From JAFIHK01 sp041441455 (GTDB lineage: Bacteria; Bacteroidota; Bacteroidia; Bacteroidales; UBA932), in assembly GCA_041441455.1 (NCBI GenBank), contig JASDTB010000049.1:1-20432 (forward strand): a DNA stretch of 20,432 nt, written 5' to 3'. Positions 7,890 to 16,615 of the stretch are shown in pieces. The notes beneath the pieces were generated by a model, which saw nothing but the letters and a program-made list of their open reading frames with translations, was not told where the DNA came from and ran no database searches. Position 1 is the stretch's first letter, and every line of letters begins with the position of its first letter. The position numbers and the translations under genes are program-made.

Positions 7890-7920
7890 AAAAAAGCCCG
7901 ACAAAACTGTCGAGCTTTTT
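7890..7920 (-). terminator. Intrinsic terminator of the gene at 7938-8441
   Basis: On the minus strand AAAAAGCTCGACA pairs with TGTCGGGCTTTTT around a GTTT loop, with a single T-G wobble, and the 3' arm ends in a T run. It begins 17 nt after the stop codon. Confidence 0.92.
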
Positions 7921-7937
7921 ATCAAAAATGGAGTAAT

Positions 7938-8441
7938 TTATACTACATTCGGTTTCTTTCTATACTTAGATTCTGCTCTAGTGGTTATTTCACCAGAAAA
8001 TCTTCTTGTAGTACCTTGTGTTGGGGTAACAACAACGTCTGCATAGTTTCCATTTTTTCTAACAAAAATCTCAACTCTAGCAGTAATTGCTGCGCCTTTT
8101 ACTTGCATATCAATTCTTAAGTTTCCTTTCTTATCTAGCTCCTGTTTGTAAGATGTAATTGATGTTTTGTTTGTGTAGCTATTGCTGCAAACAATCATAC
8201 CTTGTAAATAGACAATCTCCTTTTCAAATGAGATAAAATTTGCATCGTCGGTGTTGGTCTCAACACTTCCTGTGCTTGAATCATAAGAATCTGGGACAAT
8301 AACAAAATCTTTAGCATCGACTAATGCTATAGTTTTGTCAAAAATTGCTTTTGCAGCAGCCTCTTTCTCTGCTTTTGTTTGAGCTAGAGAGAGAGAAAAA
8401 GTGATACAAAGAACTGAAATTAATGCGAATAGTCTCTTCAT
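7938..8441 (-). CDS. Small secreted protein, DUF4251-like
   Basis: 167 residues. A signal peptide (MKRLFALISVLCITFSLSLA, cleavage before Gln21) has no lipobox Cys, so the product is probably periplasmic or secreted. The mature protein opens with a short charged helix (KAEKEAAAKAIFDKTIALVDAKDFVI). It continues as alternating beta-strands, including GNLRIDMQVKGAAITARVEI and GNYADVVVTPTQGTTRRFSG. This order of helix, DFVIVPDS and two GxA-type strand repeats resembles the Bacteroidota family DUF4251, whose function is unknown; the match is from memory of the pattern. It sits between two susCD units but has its own terminator, and the upstream operon ends before it, so it is probably transcribed independently. 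A link to nutrient uptake is speculative. Confidence 0.85.
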   Translation of the reverse strand: MKRLFALISVLCITFSLSLAQTKAEKEAAAKAIFDKTIALVDAKDFVIVPDSYDSSTGSVETNTDDANFISFEKEIVYLQGMIVCSNSYTNKTSITSYKQELDKKGNLRIDMQVKGAAITARVEIFVRKNGNYADVVVTPTQGTTRRFSGEITTRAESKYRKKPNVV

Positions 8442-8454
8442 AATATTAGTTTTA

Positions 8455-8467
8455 TATTAGGTTGATA
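8455..8467 (-). promoter_or_regulatory. TATCAACCTAATA box before the start at 8441
   Basis: Minus-strand TATCAACCTAATA ends 13 nt before the ATG of the DUF4251-like gene. It is the most divergent of the five boxes seen. A weak -7-like TAAATTG (8470-8476) lies just upstream. Confidence 0.35.
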
Positions 8468-8484
8468 ATCAATTTATGAGACTT

Positions 8485-8532
8485 AAAAAGAAAAACCTCT
8501 TGATAACCATGATTTATAGTTATACAAGAGGT
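8485..8532 (-). terminator. Intrinsic terminator of the susC-susD-lipoprotein operon (8552-14332)
   Basis: ACCTCTTG and CAAGAGGT form the outer stem (8495-8502 with 8525-8532). It continues through ATAAC/GTTAT past a one-base bulge. On the minus strand TTTTTCTTTTT follows. It starts 19 nt after the stop at 8552. Confidence 0.88.
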
Positions 8533-8551
8533 ATTTCATATTAAATTATCG

Positions 8552-9406
8552 TTAGATTAAAGTAATAGTACTCATTCTAATCGATTGATTAGTAGCGCTT
8601 GTTCCAAGCTTACCATTCAAATGGAAGATATAGTGTCTTCCTTTAGTAAGGGTAAATCCGGTAGCAGAGAAGTCTCTTACTGTTGTACCAGTTGAGAAGT
8701 CTTTAAGAAGATTTCCAGCCTCATCGAAAAGAACAAAAGCTAGTCCACCTTCATCTCCAGACCACACAGCATTAGTTCTGTAAAGTCTATATTTAACAAA
8801 GTTTGATACCTCTTTAAAGCCACATTGAGCTATATCAACATAAGTATATGGAGCTGCACCTCTTCTACCTTTTAGGAATAATTTACCTGTATATGGAGTA
8901 CCGTCAGCGTTATGCAAAAGATTCACAAACTGGATAGTACATACAGTATCTTTCCAAGGATCTAAAGTTGGAAATTGACTAGGAGTCTCTACCATTAATG
9001 GAGCCTCAGCTACATTATAAACAAAAGCGGACCATCTTCCAGCAGGAATATTGATCGTATTTGTATATTGCAAAACATCTTTGGAAGCAGAGATGTAGGC
9101 ATCAATTTTAAGAGGTCCTATTGGAACTACATGGTATTTTGCAACACTATTTGGAATAATACTTCCCAATGAAGTGGAAACTTCAGACACCATTGCATCG
9201 TTATATTTCAGACGAGTAATATTATAGGTTGTGCCACTTGGTACTATAGGAAGATCATTAACAAATCTAATTTGAGCAAATTTTGTTACATCGATATCAT
9301 CGCTCAGGTAGCCAATTGCCTGTTTCTCGCAAGAGACAAACAATAGTGATACAACTGCAGCTGTTAATGTAAATATCTTTTTCATCATAATTCGAATTTT
9401 AATCAT
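8552..9406 (-). CDS. Lipoprotein with two similar DUF4397-like halves, third gene of a susCD operon
   Basis: 284 residues from the first ATG, which overlaps the susD stop by one base (TAATG). Internal starts at 9388 or 9385 give the shorter and more usual signal MKKIFTLTAAVVSLLFVSC; either way the lipidated Cys is residue 26 of the long form. The mature protein appears to be two related beta-domains. IRFVN (46-50) with INIPAGRWSAFVYN (118-131) corresponds to IQFVN (158-162) with FTLTKGRHYIFHLN (251-264). The pattern resembles DUF4397, found in surface lipoproteins. By position it is analogous to SusE/SusF-type glycan-binding lipoproteins encoded downstream of susD, though I see no sequence similarity to those. 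A terminator directly follows. The function as an accessory ligand-binding subunit is inferred from position. Confidence 0.88.
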   Translation of the reverse strand: MIKIRIMMKKIFTLTAAVVSLLFVSCEKQAIGYLSDDIDVTKFAQIRFVNDLPIVPSGTTYNITRLKYNDAMVSEVSTSLGSIIPNSVAKYHVVPIGPLKIDAYISASKDVLQYTNTINIPAGRWSAFVYNVAEAPLMVETPSQFPTLDPWKDTVCTIQFVNLLHNADGTPYTGKLFLKGRRGAAPYTYVDIAQCGFKEVSNFVKYRLYRTNAVWSGDEGGLAFVLFDEAGNLLKDFSTGTTVRDFSATGFTLTKGRHYIFHLNGKLGTSATNQSIRMSTITLI

Positions 9407-11199
9407 TAGTTATTATTCGGTATAGTAAACCAAACAAATGATGTATGATAATTGTCAGCATCACCTGCAATTGGCTTAAGCTCCTTCAAAGAAGGTAGAT
9501 TCCACATATATTCCGAGTTGTAACGAGGTCTCAGACGATAACAAGGTGCACCGGCATTAATAGTACCGAACTTAGATCTTCTGTTAAGAACGTCTGCAGG
9601 CGGCAAATAGAAAGCTTTGTAAACTCTATCAGCACTTGCTTCAGGTTTATGGTAGCAGAAATCGTTAGTATAAGATGTTCCAGAAACTGGCATTCCATCA
9701 GGACCTAAGATAAGATCATAGTGGTAACGACGCATATCATTCCATGTATCTAAACTCCAAGGGAATAATGCAACATACTTTTGCATCATGATATGAGAAA
9801 GAGAGAAATCAGCAAGCGGTAGAGCATTTACATATGGACTTGCCATATATGCATTAGCAATTGCAGTAAATCTTGCAACTGTAATTTTATCTCCCATTAC
9901 AGATGTTTGCTTGTTAGAAGTATTTTTAACAACCACACCTGGAACAATCAGCTTTTTATTCATTTCAAAGCTAGCTGCAACACCTGTTTTGAATGCCTCA
10001 AATGCATCAGCCTTTAGATTTTTACGATACAAAGCTTCTGCTTTAACAAATTGAATCTCTGAGTATGTAGTCAAAGGCCATGGAGCATTATCTCTATATA
10101 GCCATCTTCCTGTACCAGCGTTTGTTGCAGTTGCAGAAACACCTAAGCCAAAGAAGTTTACAGTTGGAGAATATCCTTGTCTAGTACCAACAAATTTATA
10201 TGTCTTTCTGTCAATTAAATCTTGATTACTTGGCATAGTATCTTTTGTACCAAAATATAAGATTGTTCTAGGATCTAAAGTCAAAGTATCAGTTATAATT
10301 TGCTGATCTAGAATTCCATCAAGTGCACCAGATGAGTTATATTTTGGAAGAGTACCTGTCATTGCTTGAACCATATAATCAGATTGTGAATAAGACAATC
10401 CTGTAAGGTTAGCTCTTAAAACACCAAAGAAGTTAGAGTTTTGAGAAACGCCAGTTGCATCAAATCTAAAGTAAGCATCATCGTTAGCACTTGTGAATGA
10501 TTTGTTAGCACAATCAATTGCTGAGTCTAAGTATTTAGGATCTTTTGCAGAGATTGCAATATAGTTACGAGCTAATACAGCATATGCAAATTTTTTCCAT
10601 TTTGCTGCATCTCCTTGATAAATCAAGTCGTTAGTTGCTAAAGAGGTAGGATATACTGTAGCATCTGGTTTTTCAAGTTCGGCAATAGCTTGACGAGCCC
10701 AGCTACGAACCATTTCGAATGCATATTTCTGATCATCGTAACGGTGAGCTAAAAGACCAGGTACAAAAGCATCCTTAACAGGAAGGTCACCATGTAGAGA
10801 TGCTATAATATGCCAAGAATAAGCTTTGATAGCAAGACCTATACCTGCAAGTCTATATTCACCTCTAGAACGACCATCATTGATGATATCCTCGATGTTC
10901 ATACCTTGAACCCAATATACCATTCTCCAAGCTTCTCCACCACCATCACTTCCTGAATAGTAGCCATGAGCTCTTCCGAAAACATCAGCATAACCAGTAC
11001 CGCCCCAATATTGAACCATAGGAGCAACTGCTCTTAAGTCGTAAGCAATACCTTCATAAGCTGCAATTGTAGGTGCGAGTCTAAGAATTGGCGGAACCCA
11101 GTCTGGTGCATCCACATTCTTGTTCACATCTAGCCAGTCTGTACATGATGTACTGAACATGGCCAAAAGTATACTTAATGATATTAATATTTTTCTCAT
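9406..11199 (-). CDS. SusD-like nutrient-binding lipoprotein (SusD-like_2 type)
   Basis: 597 residues, 13 nt downstream of its susC partner. Lipoprotein signal MRKILISLSILLAMFSTSC with Cys19, then TDWLDVNKNVDAPDWVPP. Blocks shared with the SusD-like protein at 2643-4433 include a TPR-like helix pair near residues 377-400 (TYSEIQFVKAEALYRKN), MMQKYVALFPWSLDTWNDMRR and the segment GDAAKWKKFAYAVLARNYIA. These place both in the same SusD subfamily and support duplication of the whole susCD pair. The canonical RRERRVELAF signature is missing here too. The stop codon shares its last base with the start of the accessory lipoprotein gene, which suggests coupled translation and a three-part surface complex. 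Substrate unknown. Confidence 0.94.
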   Translation of the reverse strand: MRKILISLSILLAMFSTSCTDWLDVNKNVDAPDWVPPILRLAPTIAAYEGIAYDLRAVAPMVQYWGGTGYADVFGRAHGYYSGSDGGGEAWRMVYWVQGMNIEDIINDGRSRGEYRLAGIGLAIKAYSWHIIASLHGDLPVKDAFVPGLLAHRYDDQKYAFEMVRSWARQAIAELEKPDATVYPTSLATNDLIYQGDAAKWKKFAYAVLARNYIAISAKDPKYLDSAIDCANKSFTSANDDAYFRFDATGVSQNSNFFGVLRANLTGLSYSQSDYMVQAMTGTLPKYNSSGALDGILDQQIITDTLTLDPRTILYFGTKDTMPSNQDLIDRKTYKFVGTRQGYSPTVNFFGLGVSATATNAGTGRWLYRDNAPWPLTTYSEIQFVKAEALYRKNLKADAFEAFKTGVAASFEMNKKLIVPGVVVKNTSNKQTSVMGDKITVARFTAIANAYMASPYVNALPLADFSLSHIMMQKYVALFPWSLDTWNDMRRYHYDLILGPDGMPVSGTSYTNDFCYHKPEASADRVYKAFYLPPADVLNRRSKFGTINAGAPCYRLRPRYNSEYMWNLPSLKELKPIAGDADNYHTSFVWFTIPNNN

Positions 11200-11212
11200 T
11201 TTCGTTAATCAA

Positions 11213-14200
11213 TTAAAATGTAACATTCAGACCAAATGAAAAACCTCTAGGAGCTGCGATTGACATCATATCAAATCCAACACCACCGGTTCCACCTAGT
11301 GAAGCCGAGTTAGAGTTACCTACCACGTCGATACCAGAGTAGTTAGTTATTACAAATAGGTCAGTTCCCGAAGCAAATACCGAAGCTGCAGTTACAATAC
11401 CTCTAGTTGCTTTTTCAATCCATTTTCTATCAAAAGAGTATGATAGACGAAGTTCGGCTAGTCTTAAATATTGGATGTTTTTCTCAATCCAGTCAGCATC
11501 GTTTCCAGAGTAACCATATTGAAGATCACCAATCTTTACACCAATTGAGTTTACAGTTGGAGTTGCACTGTTTTCGTAACCATCTTTTAAAACACCTCTA
11601 AATACGATTGGACCAGCCTCTCTCATAGTTACAGACTCTTCGCTATAGCCATTTTGCATCATGTAACGTTTTGTACCGTTAACAACTGTTGCACCTACTC
11701 TACCATCAAATAGAGTTGATAAAGAGAAACCTTTATATTTAACTTGTGCTGTGATACCATATTTAAGAGCAGGTTCACGATTACCTAATACTGACCATAC
11801 GCTAGATACTAATGGAAGACCAGTAGAAGGATCGATTAGAACATCACCCTTCTCGTTCTTTTGGTAATCTTGACCTGAGATAGATGTAATAGGGTGGCCA
11901 ACTTGGATACCGTTACGGATATTACCAGAAACCCATGTATAAGCATTATAGTACTCAGACACGTTCTTAGGTAATGACTCAACTCGGCTCCAGTTTTTAC
12001 TCATATTAACAGACATATTAAACAGCCAGTTACGGTTTTTAATGATATCTCCATCAACTCTAAGTTCAACACCATCAGTGCGGAATGAACCAACGTTCAT
12101 ATTGTTCAATACGAAACCAGTTGCATAACTCATACGGAAACCAGTAATAATCTGATCTTGAGAATATGTATTATAGTATGCAAAGTCAACATTTAATCTA
12201 TTTCTGAACAAGCGCGATTCAACACCAACTTCCCAAGAGGTATTCATCTCTGGACGAAGATTTGGGTTAGGGCCAGTAAAACCATAACGGTAACCACCAG
12301 CGGTTGTTGAGGTAGATTCAAGAGCTGGATAGATTGACAAAGGAGGTGCATCTTTACCAACTTTAGCCCAAGATGCTCTTAGTTTTACATAACTAAGAAC
12401 CTCGTTGTAAGCTTTTAAGAAAGGAAGATCAGAAACGATGAATCCAAAGTCAACTCCAGGATAGAAATATTTATTATTATCTAAGGGAAGAGTTGACGAC
12501 CAGTCATTTCTACCTCTGAATGTCAAGAATGCTAAATTGTTATAAGAGAACTCAGCTGATCCTGAGATACCTTGCAAACGACGAGTTGTTCTATTAGATT
12601 TTGTAGTAATAGATAGGATATCACAGTTATTGATAGATTGGAAATCTGGAACCATGAATTTCTCACCATGTACTGCCAACACTTTAGAAGCTTGCTCTTG
12701 TTGGTGATAACCTGCTTGGATTGAAGCGTTGAACTTACCAAACTCTTTTTTATAAGATGCAATCACGTTGATTGTAGGATTATTTTGTGTAATCCTTGAT
12801 TGGTCATAAATACCTGTTCCAGTTGCTGTTGAAGACCATTGTGGGTGACGAACAATCTCAACAGTCGATGCAGTTACGTCATATCCAATTTGACCGCGAA
12901 TTAAGAGGTCTTTAATTGGAGTTAAGTTTACAACCAAGTTAGAGATAAAACGCTCTGCCTCATCGTAATTCTTATTCTTATAAAGGTCAAAATATGGATT
13001 TAAAATATCGATATCTGCATATCTATTAGGGTATCTAATATTACCAGCAGCATTTAGATATTCTCTCATATCATCTGTAGAAGGCCAAGCCATTGCACGT
13101 TGAAGAACTCCACCAGTACCTCTAGAAACTTTGTTATTAGTTGTTTTAGCGTACTGCATTGAAGCCTCGATGTTCATCCATTTAGACAATTTAGCTGTAC
13201 CAGAAACAGTGATATTGGTTCTCTTATAGTCCGAATTTGGGACGATACCAGTTTGAGAAGTAGTACCAGCACCAGCACGGAAGGTCATAGCCTCTGTACC
13301 AGACTCAAATGATACGTCATGTTTTTGAGAGAAACCAGTTTGGAAGAAGTTTTTCAAGTTGTCGTAAAGTACTGTACCTGGCTCATATTGTGAACCAAAG
13401 CGTCTTTGAGTGTAGTAGTTTGTCATTCCAAACATACCCAAATCGTACTTAGTCTGAAGTTTAGGATACTGGTAAGCTTCGTCGAAACGGAATGAGTTGC
13501 TGTATCTAACAACACCTCTACCAATCTTACCTTTCTTAGTGGTAATGATGATAGCTCCGTTAGAAGCATCACTACCATACAATGCAGCAGCAGCAGCACC
13601 TTTAAGAACAGTCATACTTTCAATGTCCTCAGGGTTGATGTCAGAACCACGGCTAGAGAAGTCTAGATCACGGTCACTAACAGTTTCGCTACCACCTGTT
13701 CTTGTTGCCAAGTTTCCTACAGGGTTGAAAGATGAGTTGTTCATTGGAATACCGTCGATAACGTAAAGCGGTTGGTTGTTACCCGAGATAGATGTAGCAC
13801 CGCGGATAATAACTGAGCTAGACGCACCTGGCGCACCGCTCGAATTGGTAACTGTTAGACCGGCAATACGGCCTTGTAGGGCAGTCACGAAATTCTCACG
13901 ACCTGACTCTGCGATTTCAGCACCTCTAACGCTTTGAACAGCTCCACCGACAGCACGAGCAGCTCTCTTCACACCGAATTCACCAACTACTACTGCTTCT
14001 TGAAGCAATAATGCATCCTCTCTGAGGACGATCTTTAAAGTAGTTCTGTTTCGGAGCTGAATAGATTGCTTCTCGTAACCTATGGCCGAAACCTCCAACA
14101 CTGCATTACCTGGAACGTTGTTCAAGGTAAACTTTCCATCAAGATCAGCAGCTTCACCTGTTTTTGTGCCTTGGATAAGAACGCTAGCACCGATCACCGG

Positions 14201-14332
14201 TTGCCCCTTATCGTCCACAACAACACCTGTAACCTTGATGTTCTGAGCCCATATAGTTCCTGTGATAAGCAGGAGGGCTAAAATCGAAAGCACTCTTCGT
14301 GCAATACGATTTCCATTTTTTGAAACATGCAT
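11213..14332 (-). CDS. SusC/RagA-like TonB-linked outer-membrane receptor
   Basis: 1039 residues, complete. The signal peptide ends at IWA/Q (29/30). The carboxypeptidase-regulatory-like domain covers about residues 33-105 (TGVVVDDKGQPVIGASVLIQ). The TonB box is QEAVVVGEF (111-119). The plug includes VIIRGATSI, QPLYVIDGIPM and INPEDIESMTVLKGAAAAALYGS. The C-terminus APRGFSFGLNVTF ends in Phe. It heads a susC-susD-lipoprotein operon terminated at 8485-8532. Compared with the SusC at 4452-7634 it has the same architecture and near-identical end motifs but a different plug and barrel interior, as expected of diverged paralogues with different ligands. Its leader is apparently longer (about 105 nt if the -7 element at 14446-14453 is used). 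Confidence 0.97.
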   Translation of the reverse strand: MHVSKNGNRIARRVLSILALLLITGTIWAQNIKVTGVVVDDKGQPVIGASVLIQGTKTGEAADLDGKFTLNNVPGNAVLEVSAIGYEKQSIQLRNRTTLKIVLREDALLLQEAVVVGEFGVKRAARAVGGAVQSVRGAEIAESGRENFVTALQGRIAGLTVTNSSGAPGASSSVIIRGATSISGNNQPLYVIDGIPMNNSSFNPVGNLATRTGGSETVSDRDLDFSSRGSDINPEDIESMTVLKGAAAAALYGSDASNGAIIITTKKGKIGRGVVRYSNSFRFDEAYQYPKLQTKYDLGMFGMTNYYTQRRFGSQYEPGTVLYDNLKNFFQTGFSQKHDVSFESGTEAMTFRAGAGTTSQTGIVPNSDYKRTNITVSGTAKLSKWMNIEASMQYAKTTNNKVSRGTGGVLQRAMAWPSTDDMREYLNAAGNIRYPNRYADIDILNPYFDLYKNKNYDEAERFISNLVVNLTPIKDLLIRGQIGYDVTASTVEIVRHPQWSSTATGTGIYDQSRITQNNPTINVIASYKKEFGKFNASIQAGYHQQEQASKVLAVHGEKFMVPDFQSINNCDILSITTKSNRTTRRLQGISGSAEFSYNNLAFLTFRGRNDWSSTLPLDNNKYFYPGVDFGFIVSDLPFLKAYNEVLSYVKLRASWAKVGKDAPPLSIYPALESTSTTAGGYRYGFTGPNPNLRPEMNTSWEVGVESRLFRNRLNVDFAYYNTYSQDQIITGFRMSYATGFVLNNMNVGSFRTDGVELRVDGDIIKNRNWLFNMSVNMSKNWSRVESLPKNVSEYYNAYTWVSGNIRNGIQVGHPITSISGQDYQKNEKGDVLIDPSTGLPLVSSVWSVLGNREPALKYGITAQVKYKGFSLSTLFDGRVGATVVNGTKRYMMQNGYSEESVTMREAGPIVFRGVLKDGYENSATPTVNSIGVKIGDLQYGYSGNDADWIEKNIQYLRLAELRLSYSFDRKWIEKATRGIVTAASVFASGTDLFVITNYSGIDVVGNSNSASLGGTGGVGFDMMSIAAPRGFSFGLNVTF

Positions 14333-14344
14333 GAGTTTAAAAAA

Positions 14345-14356
14345 TTTAGGTTAATA
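14345..14356 (-). promoter_or_regulatory. TATTAACCTAAA box before the susC start at 14332
   Basis: Minus-strand TATTAACCTAAA ends 12 nt before the ATG. It is identical over 12 bases to the box before the susC at 7634. Confidence 0.5.
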
Positions 14357-14445
14357 TAAATAATTATAAGTGGGTTTTCTATAATAATACAATCCTTATA
14401 TTATGCGAAATTAACAAAATTTAAATAATATTCCCTGAATTATTC

Positions 14446-14453
14446 CAAATTTA
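14446..14453 (-). promoter_or_regulatory. Candidate -7 element for the susC-susD-lipoprotein operon
   Basis: Minus-strand TAAATTTG fits TAnnTTTG. Any -33 contact would fall on the T-run of the lpxK terminator (14473-14478). No clean TTTG is at the right spacing. A near-match with one extra base, TAAATTTTG at 14415-14423, is the alternative. Confidence 0.4.
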
Positions 14454-14472
14454 TAAGAGTTCCAACTTTATT

Positions 14473-14516
14473 AAAAAATTAATCGACTGCATATTATTAA
14501 TATACAGTCGATTAAT
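14473..14516 (-). terminator. Intrinsic terminator of dus-lpxK
   Basis: ATTAATCGACTG (14478-14489) pairs perfectly with CAGTCGATTAAT (14505-14516). The stem continues through a G-T wobble and ATATT/AATAT to a short loop. On the minus strand TTTTTT follows at 14473-14478. It starts 46 nt after the lpxK stop. Confidence 0.88.
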
Positions 14517-14562
14517 TAATTCAAGTATCGATTTCTAATCTGTAAGAGATTATTACATAATT

Positions 14563-15618
14563 CTAAAAATCTCTACCAAAACATATCTCATTTAGTTTAA
14601 AAATGACACTTCTTTCATAGATATCATTATAAATTGTAACTTTTATTGGCAAATAAAACATTCTTTTCTTAACTTCCTCACTTAGGGTACTTACAGTGTA
14701 TAATCGCTGAGAATCCTTTTCAGTAGTCAGTATTACGCATTTCGGATATCTCGCTGAATTTCTGTTGATTCGGAATATATCTAACTTATTGAAATAGTGA
14801 TGATCGCTGAATTTCAACGACTTATCTATTTTATATGATCTTTTCAAATAGTTCAATAAAGGCTTCGGATTTGCAATCCCCGTGATAATCAGCGCAAATT
14901 TGGAATATATATACCTTCTGTCTGCGGTTTCAAAAACTTCAAGAGGAGAAGAGTAATCAATCGAAGAAAAGAAGAGTAATTGGTTATCTCGAATACCCTC
15001 TCTCTCCTTCCACTCTCTGCGCTCTTCTATCTCTGGGTCACATGGACATTTTGTTACAATCACTATATCAGCCCTTTTCTTTTGCTCCGGCAAATCTCTC
15101 AATCGACCAAAAGGCATAAGCATATCCTTAGAGACTGGTCTATTATAGTCAATCAGCAAAATATTGACTTTAGCCTTTACTGCTCGGTGCTGAAATGCAT
15201 CATCCAAAATAATTAGTTGAGGTCTCTGCTCTTCGGGTAGAGCAAGTAGAGTATCAATTGCTCTGATTCTGTTCGAATCAACAACGACCGCAACATTAGG
15301 AAATTTTCTTTTAATCTGTAGAGGTTCGTCTCCGCAATCCTTCGGAGAACTAGTGGTCTCAACGATACGAAAACCCTTGGTCTTTCTTCCATAACCACGC
15401 GAGACAACAGCAATCCGACGCTCTGCCATCAACTGTTCGATGAAATATTCAGTATGGGGTGTTTTACCCGTTCCTCCTACGGTAATATTGCCTATACATA
15501 TAATAGGTATGTCGTAAGACTTAGATTTGAATACTCCCTGATCATATAAAAAGTTCCTTGTCTTTAGAACAAAATAGTAGGGAGCTAATAGGATTTTATT
15601 TACAAAACTTCTGAACAT
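14563..15618 (-). CDS. lpxK: Tetraacyldisaccharide 4'-kinase (lipid A biosynthesis)
   Basis: 351 residues, a normal length for Bacteroidota LpxK. It transfers phosphate from ATP to the 4'-hydroxyl of the tetraacylated disaccharide 1-phosphate, making lipid IVA at the cytoplasmic face of the inner membrane. The N-terminal hydrophobic, basic stretch (NKILLAPYYFVLKTRNFLY) fits peripheral membrane binding. Motifs seen: Walker A GNITVGGTGKTP (43-54), RGYGRKTKG, GDEPL (96-100, whose Asp corresponds to the catalytic Asp of the family), LDDAFQHR (138-145) and FSDHHYF in the C-terminal half. It lies 3 nt downstream of dus, so the two are co-transcribed and probably translationally coupled. The strong terminator at 14473-14516 ends the unit. 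Confidence 0.97.
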   Translation of the reverse strand: MFRSFVNKILLAPYYFVLKTRNFLYDQGVFKSKSYDIPIICIGNITVGGTGKTPHTEYFIEQLMAERRIAVVSRGYGRKTKGFRIVETTSSPKDCGDEPLQIKRKFPNVAVVVDSNRIRAIDTLLALPEEQRPQLIILDDAFQHRAVKAKVNILLIDYNRPVSKDMLMPFGRLRDLPEQKKRADIVIVTKCPCDPEIEERREWKEREGIRDNQLLFFSSIDYSSPLEVFETADRRYIYSKFALIITGIANPKPLLNYLKRSYKIDKSLKFSDHHYFNKLDIFRINRNSARYPKCVILTTEKDSQRLYTVSTLSEEVKKRMFYLPIKVTIYNDIYERSVIFKLNEICFGRDF

Positions 15619-15621
15619 AAA

Positions 15622-16611
15622 CTATAATTTATCACTCGAACTATATCTTTCTTCTATCATATCAATCAGTTCCAGAACAACCCTGTAATCGTTTTCTGTA
15701 ACCAATTTCATTCTTATCTCTTTAAAATTTGGCAACGCTTTGAAGTAACTTGAGAGATGTCTTCTCATCTCCAGCACACCTACTCTCTCGCCTTTAACCT
15801 CCACCGACTTAATCAAGTGACGCTTTGCCAAAACACATTTTTCAGACAATGTAAGTTCAGGCATATGTTCACCAGTGGCTAAAAAGTGCTTTATCTCCTT
15901 AAAAATCCAAGGACGACCATAAGTTGCCCTCCCAATCATGATTCCATCAACGCCAAACTTTTCGAAAGCCTCAGCTGCGCCAATGTCAGAGACAATGTCT
16001 CCGTTACCGATTATAGGAATCCTCATCCGCGGATTTTTTTTAATCTCACCAATTAAAGTCCAGTCTGCCTCGCCCTTATAAAGTTGACAGCGAGTACGCC
16101 CATGTACTGTAAGTGCAGCAATACCCACATCCTGCAACCTTTCGGCAAGATCCACAATTATCTTTGAGTTATCGTCCCATCCCAACCGAGTCTTCACAGT
16201 AACAGGTAGTTTAACTGCCTCTACTACAGATTTTGTAATCTCAACCATTTTATCAGGAAAGCGCATCATTCCCGAACCTGCCCCTCTGTTAGCAATTTTG
16301 TTCACAGGGCAACCAAAGTTAATATCTATCAAAGTGGGATTTGCTCCTTCTGCAATTTTTGCCGCCTCTACCATTGCCTCTGGAATATGTCCATAAATCT
16401 GAATTCCAATAGGTCTCTCGTAGTCGAAAATATCTAGCTTGGCAAGTGATTTTTTGGCGTCTCTTATCAGTCCGTCGGAAGAGATGAACTCTGTGTACAT
16501 CATATCTGCTCCGAACTCTTTGCAAATGTAGCGAAAAGAGGCGTCGGTCACATCCTCCATGGGAGCAAGAAAAAGGGGTTTGTCCCCAAGATCTATGTCT
16601 GCAATTTTCAT
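15622..16611 (-). CDS. dus: tRNA-dihydrouridine synthase (DusB-like)
   Basis: 329 residues. This is an FMN-dependent, NAD(P)H-using enzyme that reduces uridines in the tRNA D-loop. The N-terminal APMEDVTDASFR motif, the DINFGCPVNKI block with catalytic Cys101, VKTRLGWDD, TVHGRTR, the phosphate-binding IIGNGDI and IGRATYGRPWIFKEI are all present in order, so the enzyme appears intact. It most resembles the DusB (nifR3) group. The ATG at 16611 is well placed because APMED normally begins about 16 residues in. A consensus -7 box lies only 5-12 nt upstream, so the transcript may have little or no 5' leader. lpxK follows after 3 nt, and pfkA diverges from it. Confidence 0.96.
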   Translation of the reverse strand: MKIADIDLGDKPLFLAPMEDVTDASFRYICKEFGADMMYTEFISSDGLIRDAKKSLAKLDIFDYERPIGIQIYGHIPEAMVEAAKIAEGANPTLIDINFGCPVNKIANRGAGSGMMRFPDKMVEITKSVVEAVKLPVTVKTRLGWDDNSKIIVDLAERLQDVGIAALTVHGRTRCQLYKGEADWTLIGEIKKNPRMRIPIIGNGDIVSDIGAAEAFEKFGVDGIMIGRATYGRPWIFKEIKHFLATGEHMPELTLSEKCVLAKRHLIKSVEVKGERVGVLEMRRHLSSYFKALPNFKEIRMKLVTENDYRVVLELIDMIEERYSSSDKL

Positions 16612-16615
16612 GGCG

